Shown: positions 7,943 to 17,988, numbered from the stretch's first letter. The stretch is DNA of 64,000 bases from Streptomyces finlayi (GCF_014216315.1 NZ_CP045702.1:2108001-2172000), one strand, 5' to 3'. Notes: generated from the sequence alone by a model not told the origin. Translations and numbers: made by a program.

Positions 7943-9169
7943 TCAGCGCAGCGCGGAGCCCGCCTTCCAGGCCTTCCAGCTGAGGTTCCAGCCGCTGAGA
8001 CCGTTGTCGGGTGCGACCTTCCTGTCGGGCGAGTTGACCACCTCGACCACGTCACCGATGAGGGTCCGGTCGAAGAACCAGCCGCCCGGGGCCGCCGCGC
8101 TGCCGCCCTTCACATCGCGCAGACCGATGCAGCCGTGGCTGGTGTTGAGCGAGCCGAAGGTGTCGTACGGGGCCCAGTAGTTGCCGTGCAGGAAGGTGCC
8201 GGACTCGGTGAGCCGGATGGCGTGCGGGACGTCCTTGATGTCGTACTCGCCACCGAAGCCGACCGTGCGGCCGTCCATCCTGGTCACCTCGTGCAGCTCG
8301 GTGACCACCATCTTGCCGTTGTACGTGGTCGTCTTCGGGGCGCCCGCCGTGATCGGCACCGTACTGATCAGCTCGCCGTCACGGCGTACCTCCATGGTGT
8401 GCTCGGCGGCGTCCACCAGGGACACCTGGGACCGGCCGACCGTGAAGCCGACCGTCTTGCGCTGGCTCCCGAACACCCCGGGTGCGCCCTCCACATCGCG
8501 CAGGCCCACGTCGACCGTCACCTCGGTGCCCGGTTTCCAGTACGCCGCGGGCCGGAAGTCCAGCCGGTCCTTGCCGAACCAGTGGCCCACCACTTCCACC
8601 GGGGGGTCCGCGGTGACCTCGATGGCTTTCTCCACGGCCGCGCGGTTACGGATGGGGCGGTTGAAGTCGAAGGACACGATCATGCCGGTGCCCACCGTCG
8701 AGCGGTTCTCCGGCTTGAAGTACCCGATGAAGCGGTGCTCGGGGACCACCGTGGTGAAGGAGGTGTTACGGGCCGAGCGGCGGCCCGCGGCGTCCACCGC
8801 CACCGCCTCGACGCTGTACTTGGAGGCGAGCGCGAGCCGGCCGGCGGCGCCCACGGCCGCCCAGGAGAGCCCGTCCTTCGAGATCCGGCCGGCGACCACC
8901 TCACGCTGCGCGTCCTCGATCCGGGACACCTTCACCCGCTCCAGGCGCCCGTCGGGGACCTTCACCTCGATCCGGCTCCGCGGGCCGACGTCTTCGGCAC
9001 CGTCCTGCGGGGAGATCTGGATCGCGTCGCGGGGTGAGCGGGGCTTGCCCTCCCCGATGTCCCGCATTCCTTCGGTGCAGCCGGTCAGTACGGCCAGCAC
9101 GGTGAGCAGTCCGGCCCATGTCAGCACGGCGGCCGAACCCGCCCGTGCCCTTTTCGCTACGTGGTTCAC
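7943..9169 (-). CDS. L,D-transpeptidase lipoprotein, paralogue of the neighbouring gene
   Basis: Same architecture as the gene at 6495-7748: lipoprotein signal (VLAVLTGC), Ig-like domains, and a YkuD catalytic domain with FLHGNYW and SHGCIGLRD supplying the His and Cys. It is predicted to crosslink peptidoglycan at the outer face of the membrane. The two proteins share long stretches (VTADPPVEV-GHWFG-DRLDFRP, VGFGGEYDIKDVPHA), so they arose by tandem duplication and diverged. The GTG at 9169 (VNHVAKRARAG) is chosen because the Arg/Lys-rich signal n-region begins there; GGGGG lies upstream. The open frame upstream adds an implausible Pro-rich leader. Confidence 0.9.
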   Translation of the reverse strand: MNHVAKRARAGSAAVLTWAGLLTVLAVLTGCTEGMRDIGEGKPRSPRDAIQISPQDGAEDVGPRSRIEVKVPDGRLERVKVSRIEDAQREVVAGRISKDGLSWAAVGAAGRLALASKYSVEAVAVDAAGRRSARNTSFTTVVPEHRFIGYFKPENRSTVGTGMIVSFDFNRPIRNRAAVEKAIEVTADPPVEVVGHWFGKDRLDFRPAAYWKPGTEVTVDVGLRDVEGAPGVFGSQRKTVGFTVGRSQVSLVDAAEHTMEVRRDGELISTVPITAGAPKTTTYNGKMVVTELHEVTRMDGRTVGFGGEYDIKDVPHAIRLTESGTFLHGNYWAPYDTFGSLNTSHGCIGLRDVKGGSAAAPGGWFFDRTLIGDVVEVVNSPDRKVAPDNGLSGWNLSWKAWKAGSALR

Positions 9170-9323
9170 GCACCCCCAACGACCAGGGCCGCTCGGGGGA
9201 AACGTGAGTGCGGGGGCCGCCGTGGGCAGAACAGAGGGAAGGACCACATCGGGATGGCCACGGCCGGGACGCCGTGCGCTCTCTCGCCGGTGCCGGTCCG
9301 AACGAGCCGCGGGAGGCTGAGAG

Positions 9324-11558
9324 GTGTCGAGCGCAGCCGAGCAGGAGGCAGTGCAGGAGTCGACCGGGAAGGCGGTGGAAGGGAGATCCGGGGTCGTGGC
9401 CGCTCACGGCGCACCACCCGTATGGCCGGGGGCGCCCATGCCGCTGGGTGCCCGGTTCCGGGTGGGGCCGGACGGGGTGGCGGGGACGAACTTCGCGCTC
9501 TGGGCGGGCGGGGCGGAGTCCGTCGACGTGTGCCTCTTCGACGAGCGGGGCCACGAGACGCGCTGTCCGCTGACCGAGCTGACGCATGAGATCTGGCACG
9601 GGTTCGTCCCGGGCGTCCGGCCGGGCACGCGCTACGGCTACCGGGTGCACGGCCGCTGGGACCCCTGGACCGGCGCCCGGTGGAATGCGGCGAAGCTGCT
9701 CCTCGACCCGTACGCGCGTGCGGTGGACGGTACCTTCACCCTGCCGGCCGAGGTGTACGGCCATGTGCGTGACTGGCCGCAGCAGCAGGTCGCGGACACG
9801 GTGCGCGACGACCGGGACTCCGCGCCCTTCGTGCCCAAGGGCGTCGTCGTCCACGACGACGACGACTGGGCGGAGGACCGGCGCCCCAAGACGCCCTGGG
9901 CGGACTCCGTCATCTACGAACTCCACGTACGCGGCTTCACCAAGCTCCACCCGGACATCCCCCCGGAGCTGCGCGGTACGTACGCCGGGCTCGCCCATCC
10001 GGCGGCCGTCGGGCATCTGAAGCGGCTCGGGGTGACGGCGGTCGAGCTGCTGCCGGTGCACCAGTTCGCGCACGAGGACCATCTGCTGAGCCGCGGGCTG
10101 CACAACTACTGGGGCTACAACTCCATCGGCTACTTCGCCCCGCACGCCGACTACTCGGCAAGTGGCACCGCGGGCCAGCAGGTCGGCGAGTTCAAGCGGA
10201 TGGTGCACGCCCTGCACGACGCGGGGATCGAGGTGATCCTCGACGTGGTCTACAACCACACGGCGGAGGCGGGCGAGCTGGGCCCGATGCTGTCGCTGCG
10301 CGGCATCGACAACCGCGGCTACTACCGGCTCCAGGCCGACGCCCGCAGATACGCGGACTACACGGGCTGCGGCAACACCCTGCACGTGGTGCAGCCGCAG
10401 GTCCTTCGACTGATCACCGACTCGCTGCGGTACTGGGTGACGGAGATGGGCGTGGACGGATTCCGCTTCGACCTGGCGGCGGCGCTCGCCCGCTCGATGC
10501 ACGACGTCGACATGCTGTCCCCGTTCCTCGCGGTGATCGCCCAGGACCCGGTGCTGCGCCGGGTCAAGCTGATCGCCGAGCCGTGGGACGTCGGAAACGG
10601 CGGTTACCAGGTCGGTGCGTTCCCGCCGCTCTGGACCGAGTGGAACGACCGCTACCGTGACGCCGTACGCGACTTCTGGCGCGGCGCCCTGCCCGACGTG
10701 CGGGACCTCGGCTACCGGCTGACCGGCTCCAGCGATCTGTACGCCTGGGGCGGCCGCCGGCCGTACGCCTCGGTCAACTTCGTCACGGCGCACGACGGCT
10801 TCACCCTGCGCGACCTGGTCAGTTACGAGCAGAAGCACAACGAGGCGAACGGTGAGGGCAACCGCGACGGTACCCACGACAACCGTGCGTGGAACGGCGG
10901 CGCCGAGGGCGAGACGGATGATCCCGGCGTCAACGCGCTGCGCCGCCGCCAGCTGCGCAACCTCCTCACCACGCTCCTCCTGTCGACCGGTGTCCCGATG
11001 CTGGTGGCGGGCGACGAGATGGGCCGTACGCAAGGGGGCAACAACAACGCGTACTGCCAGGACAACGAGGTCAGCTGGCTGGACTGGTCGCTGCTCGACC
11101 AGCCGGAGTGGCGCGGGCTGACCGAACTGACGGCCCGGGTGCTGTCCCTGCGCCACACCCATCCGGTGCTGCGGCGCCGGGCCTTCTTCTCGGGCCGCGC
11201 CCAGGCACCGGACGGGTTGCGGGACCTGGCGTGGTTCACCCGGGAGGGCAGGGAGATGACGGAGCAGGACTGGTACGCGCCCGCGGCGACACTCGGGCTG
11301 TACCTCTCCGGGCGTGACATCCCCGGCCGGGACGCCCGGGGCGAACAGGTGACCGACGACAGCTTCCTGACGGTCCTGCACGCCGGCCACGAACCGACCG
11401 GTTTCACCCTCCCGGGACCGCCCTGGGCGGCGGCGTACGAACTGGTTCTGGACACCTCGCTGGAGGACCAGTCGGCCGCCCCGGGAAGCCCGCACCCGGG
11501 TGGTTCGACCCTGACCGTTCCCGGGCGGGCGGTGCTGCTGCTGCGGGTGCGGGCGTAA
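9324..11558 (+). CDS. glgX: Glycogen debranching enzyme GlgX
   Basis: A GH13 isoamylase-type enzyme that hydrolyses alpha-1,6 branch points of glycogen, mainly the limit dextrins left by phosphorylase. The N-terminal CBM48-like domain (GPDGVAGTNFALWAGGAE) precedes the catalytic barrel. The GH13 motifs are DVVYNHT, DGFRFDLA (nucleophile D383), IAEPWD (acid E419) and TAHDGF (D491). At 744 residues it is slightly longer than E. coli GlgX. GGGAGG at 9311-9316 supports the GTG start. It lies apart from, but in the same neighbourhood as, glgP and the glgE operon, which use and make the same polymer. Confidence 0.93.
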   Translation: MSSAAEQEAVQESTGKAVEGRSGVVAAHGAPPVWPGAPMPLGARFRVGPDGVAGTNFALWAGGAESVDVCLFDERGHETRCPLTELTHEIWHGFVPGVRPGTRYGYRVHGRWDPWTGARWNAAKLLLDPYARAVDGTFTLPAEVYGHVRDWPQQQVADTVRDDRDSAPFVPKGVVVHDDDDWAEDRRPKTPWADSVIYELHVRGFTKLHPDIPPELRGTYAGLAHPAAVGHLKRLGVTAVELLPVHQFAHEDHLLSRGLHNYWGYNSIGYFAPHADYSASGTAGQQVGEFKRMVHALHDAGIEVILDVVYNHTAEAGELGPMLSLRGIDNRGYYRLQADARRYADYTGCGNTLHVVQPQVLRLITDSLRYWVTEMGVDGFRFDLAAALARSMHDVDMLSPFLAVIAQDPVLRRVKLIAEPWDVGNGGYQVGAFPPLWTEWNDRYRDAVRDFWRGALPDVRDLGYRLTGSSDLYAWGGRRPYASVNFVTAHDGFTLRDLVSYEQKHNEANGEGNRDGTHDNRAWNGGAEGETDDPGVNALRRRQLRNLLTTLLLSTGVPMLVAGDEMGRTQGGNNNAYCQDNEVSWLDWSLLDQPEWRGLTELTARVLSLRHTHPVLRRRAFFSGRAQAPDGLRDLAWFTREGREMTEQDWYAPAATLGLYLSGRDIPGRDARGEQVTDDSFLTVLHAGHEPTGFTLPGPPWAAAYELVLDTSLEDQSAAPGSPHPGGSTLTVPGRAVLLLRVRA

Positions 11559-11788
11559 GTGATGCGGGGTTTCTCACGAGGTGGCGACGTAGCAGGCGAG
11601 GTCGCCCATGAGCTGATGCGTGGAACCCCCGGGGCCGCTGCTCGACACGATGGCGACACCGGTACCGATGGCGCCTGGTGTGCAGGTGGAAGGGGGTGCC
11701 GTCGCCAGTACGGTGGGGTCACGGTCAGGCGGATCCGGCCAGAAAAGGACATGAGAGATGTCAGTGGTGAACCGTAGGCTCACTCCTG
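11559..11788. other. Intergenic DNA upstream of the ABC exporter
   Basis: No gene is evident. TAGGCT at 11775-11780 stands 8 nt before the exporter ATG and has the placing of a -10 box for a leaderless transcript. No ribosome-binding site is seen. Confidence 0.4.
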
Positions 11789-13630
11789 ATGCCCGAAACA
11801 CTTGCAGAGCGCACGGACCGGTCCGCCGTGCGCTCGCTGCTGCGCCTGTGGCCCTACGTACGCCCCATCCGCCTCCGGCTGTTCGGCGCGGCGTTCGTCG
11901 CGGTCCTGGCCTCGTGCCTCGGGCTCGTGATCCCGCTCGTGCTGAAGTGGATGGTGGACGGTCCGGTCACCGACCGCGACCCCGGGGGCGTATGGCTGGG
12001 GGCGCTGTACCTGCTGCTCCTCGGGACGGCGGAGGCGGCGCTCTTCGGACTGCGGCGGTGGCTCGTGGCGCGGCCTCTCGCGGGCGTCGAGGCGTCGATG
12101 CGCGCGGACCTCTACCGGCATCTGCAGCGGCTGCCCGTGGCCTTCCACGACCGCTGGCCGTCGGGACAGCTGCTATCGCGCGGGACCACGGACCTGATGC
12201 TGCTGCGGATGTTCCTGGCTTTCCCCCTGACCTTCCTGGTCGTCAACGCGACCACGATCCTGGTCGGTTTCGTCATCCTGTTCGACCAGGAGTGGTCACT
12301 CGGTCTGGTGCTGCTCGCGCCGGCCGTTCCCCTGGTGATCCTCTGTTCGCTGTTCGAGACGAAGTTCTCCCTGGTGGCGCGCAAGGCCCAGGACCAGGTG
12401 GGTGATCTGACGACGGTCGTCGAGGAGAGCGTGCTCGGCATCCGCATCGTCAAGGGCTTCGGCCGGCACCGGAGCCAGGCTCTGGCCTTCCGCGAGCTCT
12501 CGCAGCGGCTGCGCGGTACGGAACTGACCAAGGCCAGGCTGCTCGCCGGGATCTGGGCCCTCATCACCACCATCCCGGAACTGGCGATCTGTGCGGCGCT
12601 GGTGCTCGGCACGATCCAGGTGGCCGAAGGCGACCTGTCCGCGGGCACGCTCGTGGCCTTCCTGGCGACGGCCCTGGCGCTGCGCTGGCCGGTCGAGTCG
12701 ATCGGCTTCCTGCTGGCGATGAGCCAGGAGTCGGCGACGGCGACCGAGCGGTTCTTCGAGGTCATGGACGTGGCGGAGGAGCGGGGCATCGAGGGGGACG
12801 GCCGTGGCCGGGTGGCGGACGAGCCCGGCATGGTCTTCGAGGGCGTCGAGTTCCGCTATCCCGACGCCGATCCCGGTTCGGTGCCGGTGCTCGCGGGCAT
12901 CGACCTGCGCATCCGCTCCGGCGAGACGATGGCCCTGGTGGGCGCCACGGGCTCGGGGAAGACGACGCTCACCGCTCTCGTTCCCCGGCTGCACGAGATC
13001 ACCGCCGGCCGGATCATGCTGGACGGCGAGGACATCGCGGGGATGGCCCGGCCGCGGCTGCGCGAGCTGGTGTCTGTGGCGTTCGAGGAGCCGACCCTCT
13101 TCTCGGCGTCCGTCGGCGAGAACGTGCTGATGGGCGCCGAAGGGGCGGGCGACGAGGAGTTGCGCCGGGCCCTCGCCGTCGCGCAGGCCGGCTTCGTGTA
13201 CGACCTTCCGCACGGTCTGGACACCCAGGTCGGCGAGCAGGGGCTCAGCCTCTCGGGCGGTCAGCGCCAGCGTCTCGCGCTGGCCCGTGCGGTCGTGGGG
13301 CGACCCCGCTTCCTGGTGCTGGACGATCCGCTCTCCGCCCTGGACGTGCACACGGAGGCACTCGTCGAGGCGGCGCTGCGGCAGGTGCTCGAGCGGACGA
13401 CCGCGGTGGTCGTCGCACACCGTCCGTCCACCGTGATGCTCGCGGACCGGGTGGCGCTGCTCTCCGAGGGCCGGATCAGCGCCGTCGGTACGCACCAGGA
13501 ACTGCTGCGTACCAGCGCCGAGTACGCCTGGCTGATGTCGGGCGCCGCGGAGCCGGAAGACGCCGGGAGCCCAGCGGACACCGCTGCCGCCGCCGAGGAC
13601 GCCACTGCCGAGGAGGGCAGCACCCGATGA
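11789..13630 (+). CDS. ABC exporter half-transporter, subunit with degenerate nucleotide site
   Basis: Fused membrane domain (about 6 helices, residues 25-310) and ATPase domain of a type IV (B-family) exporter. Walker A is GATGSGKTT (385-393) and the signature LSGGQRQRL is canonical. Walker B reads FLVLDD, so Asp513 stands where the catalytic Glu is expected. With the partner gene's ISAGQ signature this builds one degenerate and one active ATP site, the pattern of heterodimeric exporters such as TM287/288 and BmrCD. The stop codon overlaps the partner start (ATGA), indicating coupled translation. The substrate (drug, lipid or peptide) is unknown. Confidence 0.9.
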   Translation: MPETLAERTDRSAVRSLLRLWPYVRPIRLRLFGAAFVAVLASCLGLVIPLVLKWMVDGPVTDRDPGGVWLGALYLLLLGTAEAALFGLRRWLVARPLAGVEASMRADLYRHLQRLPVAFHDRWPSGQLLSRGTTDLMLLRMFLAFPLTFLVVNATTILVGFVILFDQEWSLGLVLLAPAVPLVILCSLFETKFSLVARKAQDQVGDLTTVVEESVLGIRIVKGFGRHRSQALAFRELSQRLRGTELTKARLLAGIWALITTIPELAICAALVLGTIQVAEGDLSAGTLVAFLATALALRWPVESIGFLLAMSQESATATERFFEVMDVAEERGIEGDGRGRVADEPGMVFEGVEFRYPDADPGSVPVLAGIDLRIRSGETMALVGATGSGKTTLTALVPRLHEITAGRIMLDGEDIAGMARPRLRELVSVAFEEPTLFSASVGENVLMGAEGAGDEELRRALAVAQAGFVYDLPHGLDTQVGEQGLSLSGGQRQRLALARAVVGRPRFLVLDDPLSALDVHTEALVEAALRQVLERTTAVVVAHRPSTVMLADRVALLSEGRISAVGTHQELLRTSAEYAWLMSGAAEPEDAGSPADTAAAAEDATAEEGSTR

Positions 13631-15498
13631 CCGGTACCACGACCGAAGGACCCGCTCTCGCCGACGACGGCCCGGCTCCCGGACAGCCGGAGCGGGGCGC
13701 GCCCGCCGGTGATCCCTTCGACCGGGACGCCCTGCCCGTACCGCGTGGCGCGACCCGGGCGCTGCTCTTCTCGCTGCTGCGTCCGCTGCGTGGCCGGGTG
13801 TGGGTGGCCGCACTGTTCCTGGTGCTCCAGCAGGCAGCCGTCCAGGCGGGGCCGCTCCTGGTGGCGTACGCCATCGACAGCGGCGTACCCGCGTTCAGGG
13901 ACAGCGACCACGGTCCGCTGATCGCCGTGGCGGTCGGGTACGCGCTCTGTTCGCTCGGTGCGGGAATCCTCCAGTACGCGTTCATCAGGGGCTCCGCGCG
14001 GATCAACCAGGACGCTCTGCTCGATCTGCGCGGCCGGATCTTCCGGCACGCGCAGGCGCTGAGCGTGGACTTCCACGAGCGCTACACCTCCGGCCGGCTG
14101 ATCTCGCGTTCCACCACGGATGTGGAGTCGCTGCGGGAACTGCTGAGTGAGGGGCTCCAGGAACTGATCGGCGTGGTCCTGTCGTTCGTGTCCATCTCGC
14201 TGCTGCTGCTCTGGCTCGACCCGGCCATGGGCTCGATCGCCGTGCTCTCCTTCGTACCCCTGTATCTGCTGGTGCGCCTGTACCAGCGCCGGGCGGGGAA
14301 GGCGTTCGCCACCCGGTCCACGGCCATCGCGTCGGTCATCGTCAAGTTCGCGGAGACGATGAACGGCATCCGGCCGGTCCAGGCGTTCCGCCGGGAGCGG
14401 GGCAACGACGCGGACTTCGCGGTGCTCAACCACCGTCACGAACGGGCGAACGGCGACGCGATGCTGGAGATGGCGCGCTATGTCATCGGCTCCCGGCTGG
14501 TCGCCAACACGGCGGTCGCGGCGATGGTGCTGTGGGGTGCCTACCGCGTCGCCTCCGGGACGCTCGCCCTCGGGGTGCTGGCCGCGGCCGTGCTGTATCT
14601 GCGGCGGCTCTACGACCCGATCGACCGGCTCGGGATGTTCCTGAACTCCTACCAGTCCGCCGCCGCCTCGCTGGACAAGATCGCGGGCCTGCTGGCGCAG
14701 ACGCCCACCGTCCCGGAGACGGCCGATCCGAAGGAGCTCCCGCCGCTGACCGGTGACCACCCGGGCCGCGAGGTGACCTTCGAGGGGGTGCGCTTCGCGT
14801 ACCGCACGGGCGGCGAGGTGCTGCCGCGCTTCGATCTGACGGTGCCTGCCGGGCAGACCGTCGCCGTGGTCGGTTCGACGGGAGCGGGGAAGTCGACGCT
14901 GGCGAAGCTGCTGGCCCGTTTCTACGATCCGACCGAGGGCCGGGTCCTGCTGGACGGCACCGATCTGCGGGACCTGGCGACGGCCGAGCTGCGGCGGGGC
15001 GTGGTGATGGTGACCCAGGAGGCGTTCCTGTTCTCCGGGACGGTCGCGGAGAACATCGCGATCGGCCGGCCCGACGCGACGCCCACGGAGATCGAGCGCG
15101 CGGCGAAGGCCATCGGCGCGCACGACTTCATCAGCAGCCTGCCCGACGGCTACGACACGGACGTACGCAAGCGGGGCGGCCGGATCTCCGCGGGCCAGCG
15201 CCAGCTCGTCGCGTTCGCCCGCGCCCTGCTCGCCGACCCGGCGGTGCTGATCCTCGACGAGGCGACGAGCTCTCTGGACATCCCGGGTGAACGGGCGGTC
15301 CAGCAGGCGATGGACACGGTGCTGCACGGCCGTACTGCGGTGTTGATCGCGCACCGGCTGTCGACCGTGGAGATCGCGGACCGGGTGCTGGTGATGGAGC
15401 GGGGCCTGATCGTGGAGGACGGGACTCCGGCCCAACTCATCGGCGGCACGGGCCGGTTCGCAGGACTGCACAGGGCCTGGCGGGAGAGCCTGGCCTGA
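13627..15498 (+). CDS. ABC exporter half-transporter, catalytic subunit
   Basis: A 623-residue partner of the preceding gene, overlapping it by 4 nt. About 40 polar residues precede a six-helix membrane domain, then an ATPase domain with Walker A GSTGAGKST and Walker B VLILDEATSSLD with the catalytic Glu intact. The signature motif is RISAGQRQL instead of LSGGQ. This degeneration complements the Asp-for-Glu change in the partner's Walker B, so the pair should have a single hydrolytic site. Predicted multidrug or lipid exporter in the plasma membrane. A hairpin terminator follows. Confidence 0.9.
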   Translation: MTGTTTEGPALADDGPAPGQPERGAPAGDPFDRDALPVPRGATRALLFSLLRPLRGRVWVAALFLVLQQAAVQAGPLLVAYAIDSGVPAFRDSDHGPLIAVAVGYALCSLGAGILQYAFIRGSARINQDALLDLRGRIFRHAQALSVDFHERYTSGRLISRSTTDVESLRELLSEGLQELIGVVLSFVSISLLLLWLDPAMGSIAVLSFVPLYLLVRLYQRRAGKAFATRSTAIASVIVKFAETMNGIRPVQAFRRERGNDADFAVLNHRHERANGDAMLEMARYVIGSRLVANTAVAAMVLWGAYRVASGTLALGVLAAAVLYLRRLYDPIDRLGMFLNSYQSAAASLDKIAGLLAQTPTVPETADPKELPPLTGDHPGREVTFEGVRFAYRTGGEVLPRFDLTVPAGQTVAVVGSTGAGKSTLAKLLARFYDPTEGRVLLDGTDLRDLATAELRRGVVMVTQEAFLFSGTVAENIAIGRPDATPTEIERAAKAIGAHDFISSLPDGYDTDVRKRGGRISAGQRQLVAFARALLADPAVLILDEATSSLDIPGERAVQQAMDTVLHGRTAVLIAHRLSTVEIADRVLVMERGLIVEDGTPAQLIGGTGRFAGLHRAWRESLA

Positions 15499-15552
15499 TC
15501 CTGCCGCGGCCCGGCCCGCAGCCGGACCGGTGTCCGGTCCTTGAGCCTGCGG

Positions 15553-15585
15553 GACGGCGCGGAACGAGCCACACTCCGCGCCGTC
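15553..15585 (+). terminator. Hairpin terminator after the ABC exporter pair
   Basis: GACGGCGCGGA (15553-15563) pairs perfectly with TCCGCGCCGTC (15575-15585) over an 11-nt loop. A smaller stem (GGACCGG-TGT-CCGGTCC) lies just before it. Confidence 0.75.
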
Positions 15586-15891
15586 TCAGCAGGTGGTCAC
15601 CGGCCGGAAACCCATGGGTCGTTCGAACACGCCCCAGGTGCCCGGAGCCCCCGGTCACCCTGGGAACACCAGCTCCGCCGAACTCCGGACGACATCGCGG
15701 GGATGATCGCGGAAACGTCCGCTTAACGAACATGGCCCATCGGGCAACGAACGAATTCCGGCCAACTTCTTGACGCGGTCCTGACAGGTGGCCTCAACTG
15801 CTGACACTCTTCACCCCGTTCTGCGCACCGCTAGCTCTGCCCGGATGGCTCACCCGGCCGCCCGAACACCCCCCTCGCAGAAGGAGTCAGC

Positions 15892-17919
15892 GTGAGATCC
15901 ACGCACAGCCGTCGTGCCACCGCGACCGGCGCTCTGATAGCCGCGGCAGCCATGCTCGCCGTCGGCATCCAGACCGGTACCGCCACCGCCGCTCCCGGCA
16001 GTGGTCCCGTCGCCGCCCCGGCCGCCGCCAAGGCGGACCCGGGCTCGCTCCCCGCGCAGCTCTCGCCCTCCCAGCGCGCCGAACTCCTCCGCGAGGCCAA
16101 CTCCACGAAGGCCGCCACCGCCAAGCGGATCGGCCTCGGCCCGCAGGAGAAGCTCGTCCCCCGCGATGTCGTCCAGGACCGCGACGGCACCACCCACACC
16201 CGCTACGAGCGCACCTTCGACGGGCTGCCGGTCCTCGGCGGCGACCTCGTCGTGCAGGAGACCAAGGCCGGGAAGACCGAGGGCGTCACCAAGGCGTCCA
16301 AGGTCACCACCGCTCAGCTGAAGGCCGTCGGCACCACGGCGGACATCGCGCCGGCCACCGCCGAGAAGCAGGCACTGGGCGCCGCGAAGACCGAGGGCTC
16401 GAAGGCGACCGAGGCCAGCAAGGCCCCGCGCAAGGTGGTCTGGATGGCGAGCGGCAGTCCGCAGCTCGCGTACGAGACCGTCGTCGGCGGCCTGCAGCAC
16501 GACGGCACGCCGAACGAGCTGCACGTCGTCACGGACGCCTCCAGCGGCAAGAAGCTCTTCGAGTGGCAGGCCGTCAAGAACGGCACCGGCAACACCCAGT
16601 ACAACGGTCAGGTGACGCTCGGCACCGCGCCCTCGTACACGCTGACCGACACCACGCGGGGCAACGGCAAGACGTACAACCTGAACCGCGGTACGTCCGG
16701 CACCGGGACGCTCTTCTCCGGCGCGGACGACATCTGGGGCGACGGCACTCCGCAGAACCTGGAGACCGCCGGCGCGGACGCGCACTACGGCGCCGCCGAG
16801 ACCTGGGACTACTTCAAGAACGTGCACGGCCGTACGGGCATCCGCGGTGACGGCGTCGCCGCGTACTCCCGCGTCCACTACGGCAACGCCTACGTCAACG
16901 CGTTCTGGCAGGACAGCTGCTTCTGCATGACGTACGGGGACGGGGCCGCCAACCTCAAGCCGCTGACCTCGCTCGACGTCGCCGCCCACGAGATGGCGCA
17001 CGGCGTCACCGCCGCGACGGCCAACCTCGTCTACAGCGGTGAGTCCGGCGGCCTCAACGAGGCGACCTCCGACATCTTCGCCGCGGGTGTGGAGTTCTAC
17101 TCCAACACCGCCGCGGACCCGGGCGACTACCTCGTCGGCGAGAAGATCGACATCAGGGGCAACGGCACCCCGCTGCGCTACATGGACAAGCCGAGCAGGG
17201 ACGGTTCGTCCAAGGACGCCTGGTACTCGGGCATCGGCTCGATCGACGTCCACTACTCCTCGGGCCCGGCGAACCACTGGTTCTACCTGCTCTCCGAGGG
17301 CAGCGGCGCCAAGACCGTCAACGGCGTCTCCTACGACTCGCCGACCTCCGACGGACTGCCCGTGACCGGCATCGGCAGGGACAAGGCCCTGCAGATCTGG
17401 TTCAAGGCCCTCACCACGAAGTTCACCTCCACCACGAACTACGCGGGAGCCCGCACCGGCACCCTCGCCGTGGCCGGTGAGCTGTACGGCACGACCAGCG
17501 CCGAGTACAAGGCCGTGGCCCACGCCTGGGCCGGCATCAACGTGGGCTCGCGCCCCGGTGACGGCGGCGGCGGCACCGTCTTCGAGAACACCACCGCCGT
17601 GGCGATCCCGGACAACGGCGCGGCCGTCACCAGCACGGTCAACGTCACCGGAGTCACGGGCAACGCACCGGCCACCCTCCAGGTCGGCGTGGACATCACG
17701 CACACCTGGCGCGGTGACCTGGTCATCGACCTCGTCGCACCCGACGGCAGCACCTACCGGCTGAAGAACTCCTCGGGCAGCGACTCCGCGGACAACGTGG
17801 TGGCGACCTACACGGTCAACGCCTCGTCCGAGGTGGCGAACGGCGCCTGGAAGCTCAAGGTCCAGGACGTCGCCGCGCAGGACACCGGCAGGATCAACAG
17901 CGTCAAACTGACCTTCTGA
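15892..17919 (+). CDS. Secreted M4 (thermolysin-type) metalloprotease with P-domain
   Basis: Extracellular neutral zinc protease. A signal peptide of about 33 residues leads into an inhibitory FTP/PepSY propeptide (to about residue 215), then the M4 catalytic domain. HEMAH (366-370) provides two zinc ligands and the catalytic Glu367; the third ligand is Glu390 in GGLNEATSD, the 24-residue spacing seen in thermolysin. The last about 115 residues form a P/Homo-B beta-sandwich (VAIPDNGAAVTSTVNV, ITHTWRGDLVIDLVAPDG), common in Streptomyces proteases. GTG 15892 is preceded by AAGGAG at 15881-15886. Monocistronic, with its own terminator. Confidence 0.93.
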   Translation: MRSTHSRRATATGALIAAAAMLAVGIQTGTATAAPGSGPVAAPAAAKADPGSLPAQLSPSQRAELLREANSTKAATAKRIGLGPQEKLVPRDVVQDRDGTTHTRYERTFDGLPVLGGDLVVQETKAGKTEGVTKASKVTTAQLKAVGTTADIAPATAEKQALGAAKTEGSKATEASKAPRKVVWMASGSPQLAYETVVGGLQHDGTPNELHVVTDASSGKKLFEWQAVKNGTGNTQYNGQVTLGTAPSYTLTDTTRGNGKTYNLNRGTSGTGTLFSGADDIWGDGTPQNLETAGADAHYGAAETWDYFKNVHGRTGIRGDGVAAYSRVHYGNAYVNAFWQDSCFCMTYGDGAANLKPLTSLDVAAHEMAHGVTAATANLVYSGESGGLNEATSDIFAAGVEFYSNTAADPGDYLVGEKIDIRGNGTPLRYMDKPSRDGSSKDAWYSGIGSIDVHYSSGPANHWFYLLSEGSGAKTVNGVSYDSPTSDGLPVTGIGRDKALQIWFKALTTKFTSTTNYAGARTGTLAVAGELYGTTSAEYKAVAHAWAGINVGSRPGDGGGGTVFENTTAVAIPDNGAAVTSTVNVTGVTGNAPATLQVGVDITHTWRGDLVIDLVAPDGSTYRLKNSSGSDSADNVVATYTVNASSEVANGAWKLKVQDVAAQDTGRINSVKLTF

Positions 17920-17929
17920 GGTCCACCGG

Positions 17930-17967
17930 CCACTGAGATCACCGCGATCCACTGAGATCACCGCGAT
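17930..17967. repeat. 19-bp tandem repeat downstream of the M4 protease
   Basis: ccactgagatcaccgcgat occurs at 17930-17948 and 17949-17967, followed by a partial third copy (ccactgaggtccacc). It lies between the stop codon and the terminator. Confidence 0.85.
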
Positions 17968-17988
17968 CCACTGAGGTCCACCGAAACG

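Noticed and set aside
8901..11495. 864-codon leftward frame opposite glgX
   Set aside because: Antisense shadow; the GH13 motifs are intact in the rightward frame.
13261..15471. 736-codon leftward frame opposite the second ABC gene
   Set aside because: Antisense shadow; the rightward frame has complete ABC motifs.
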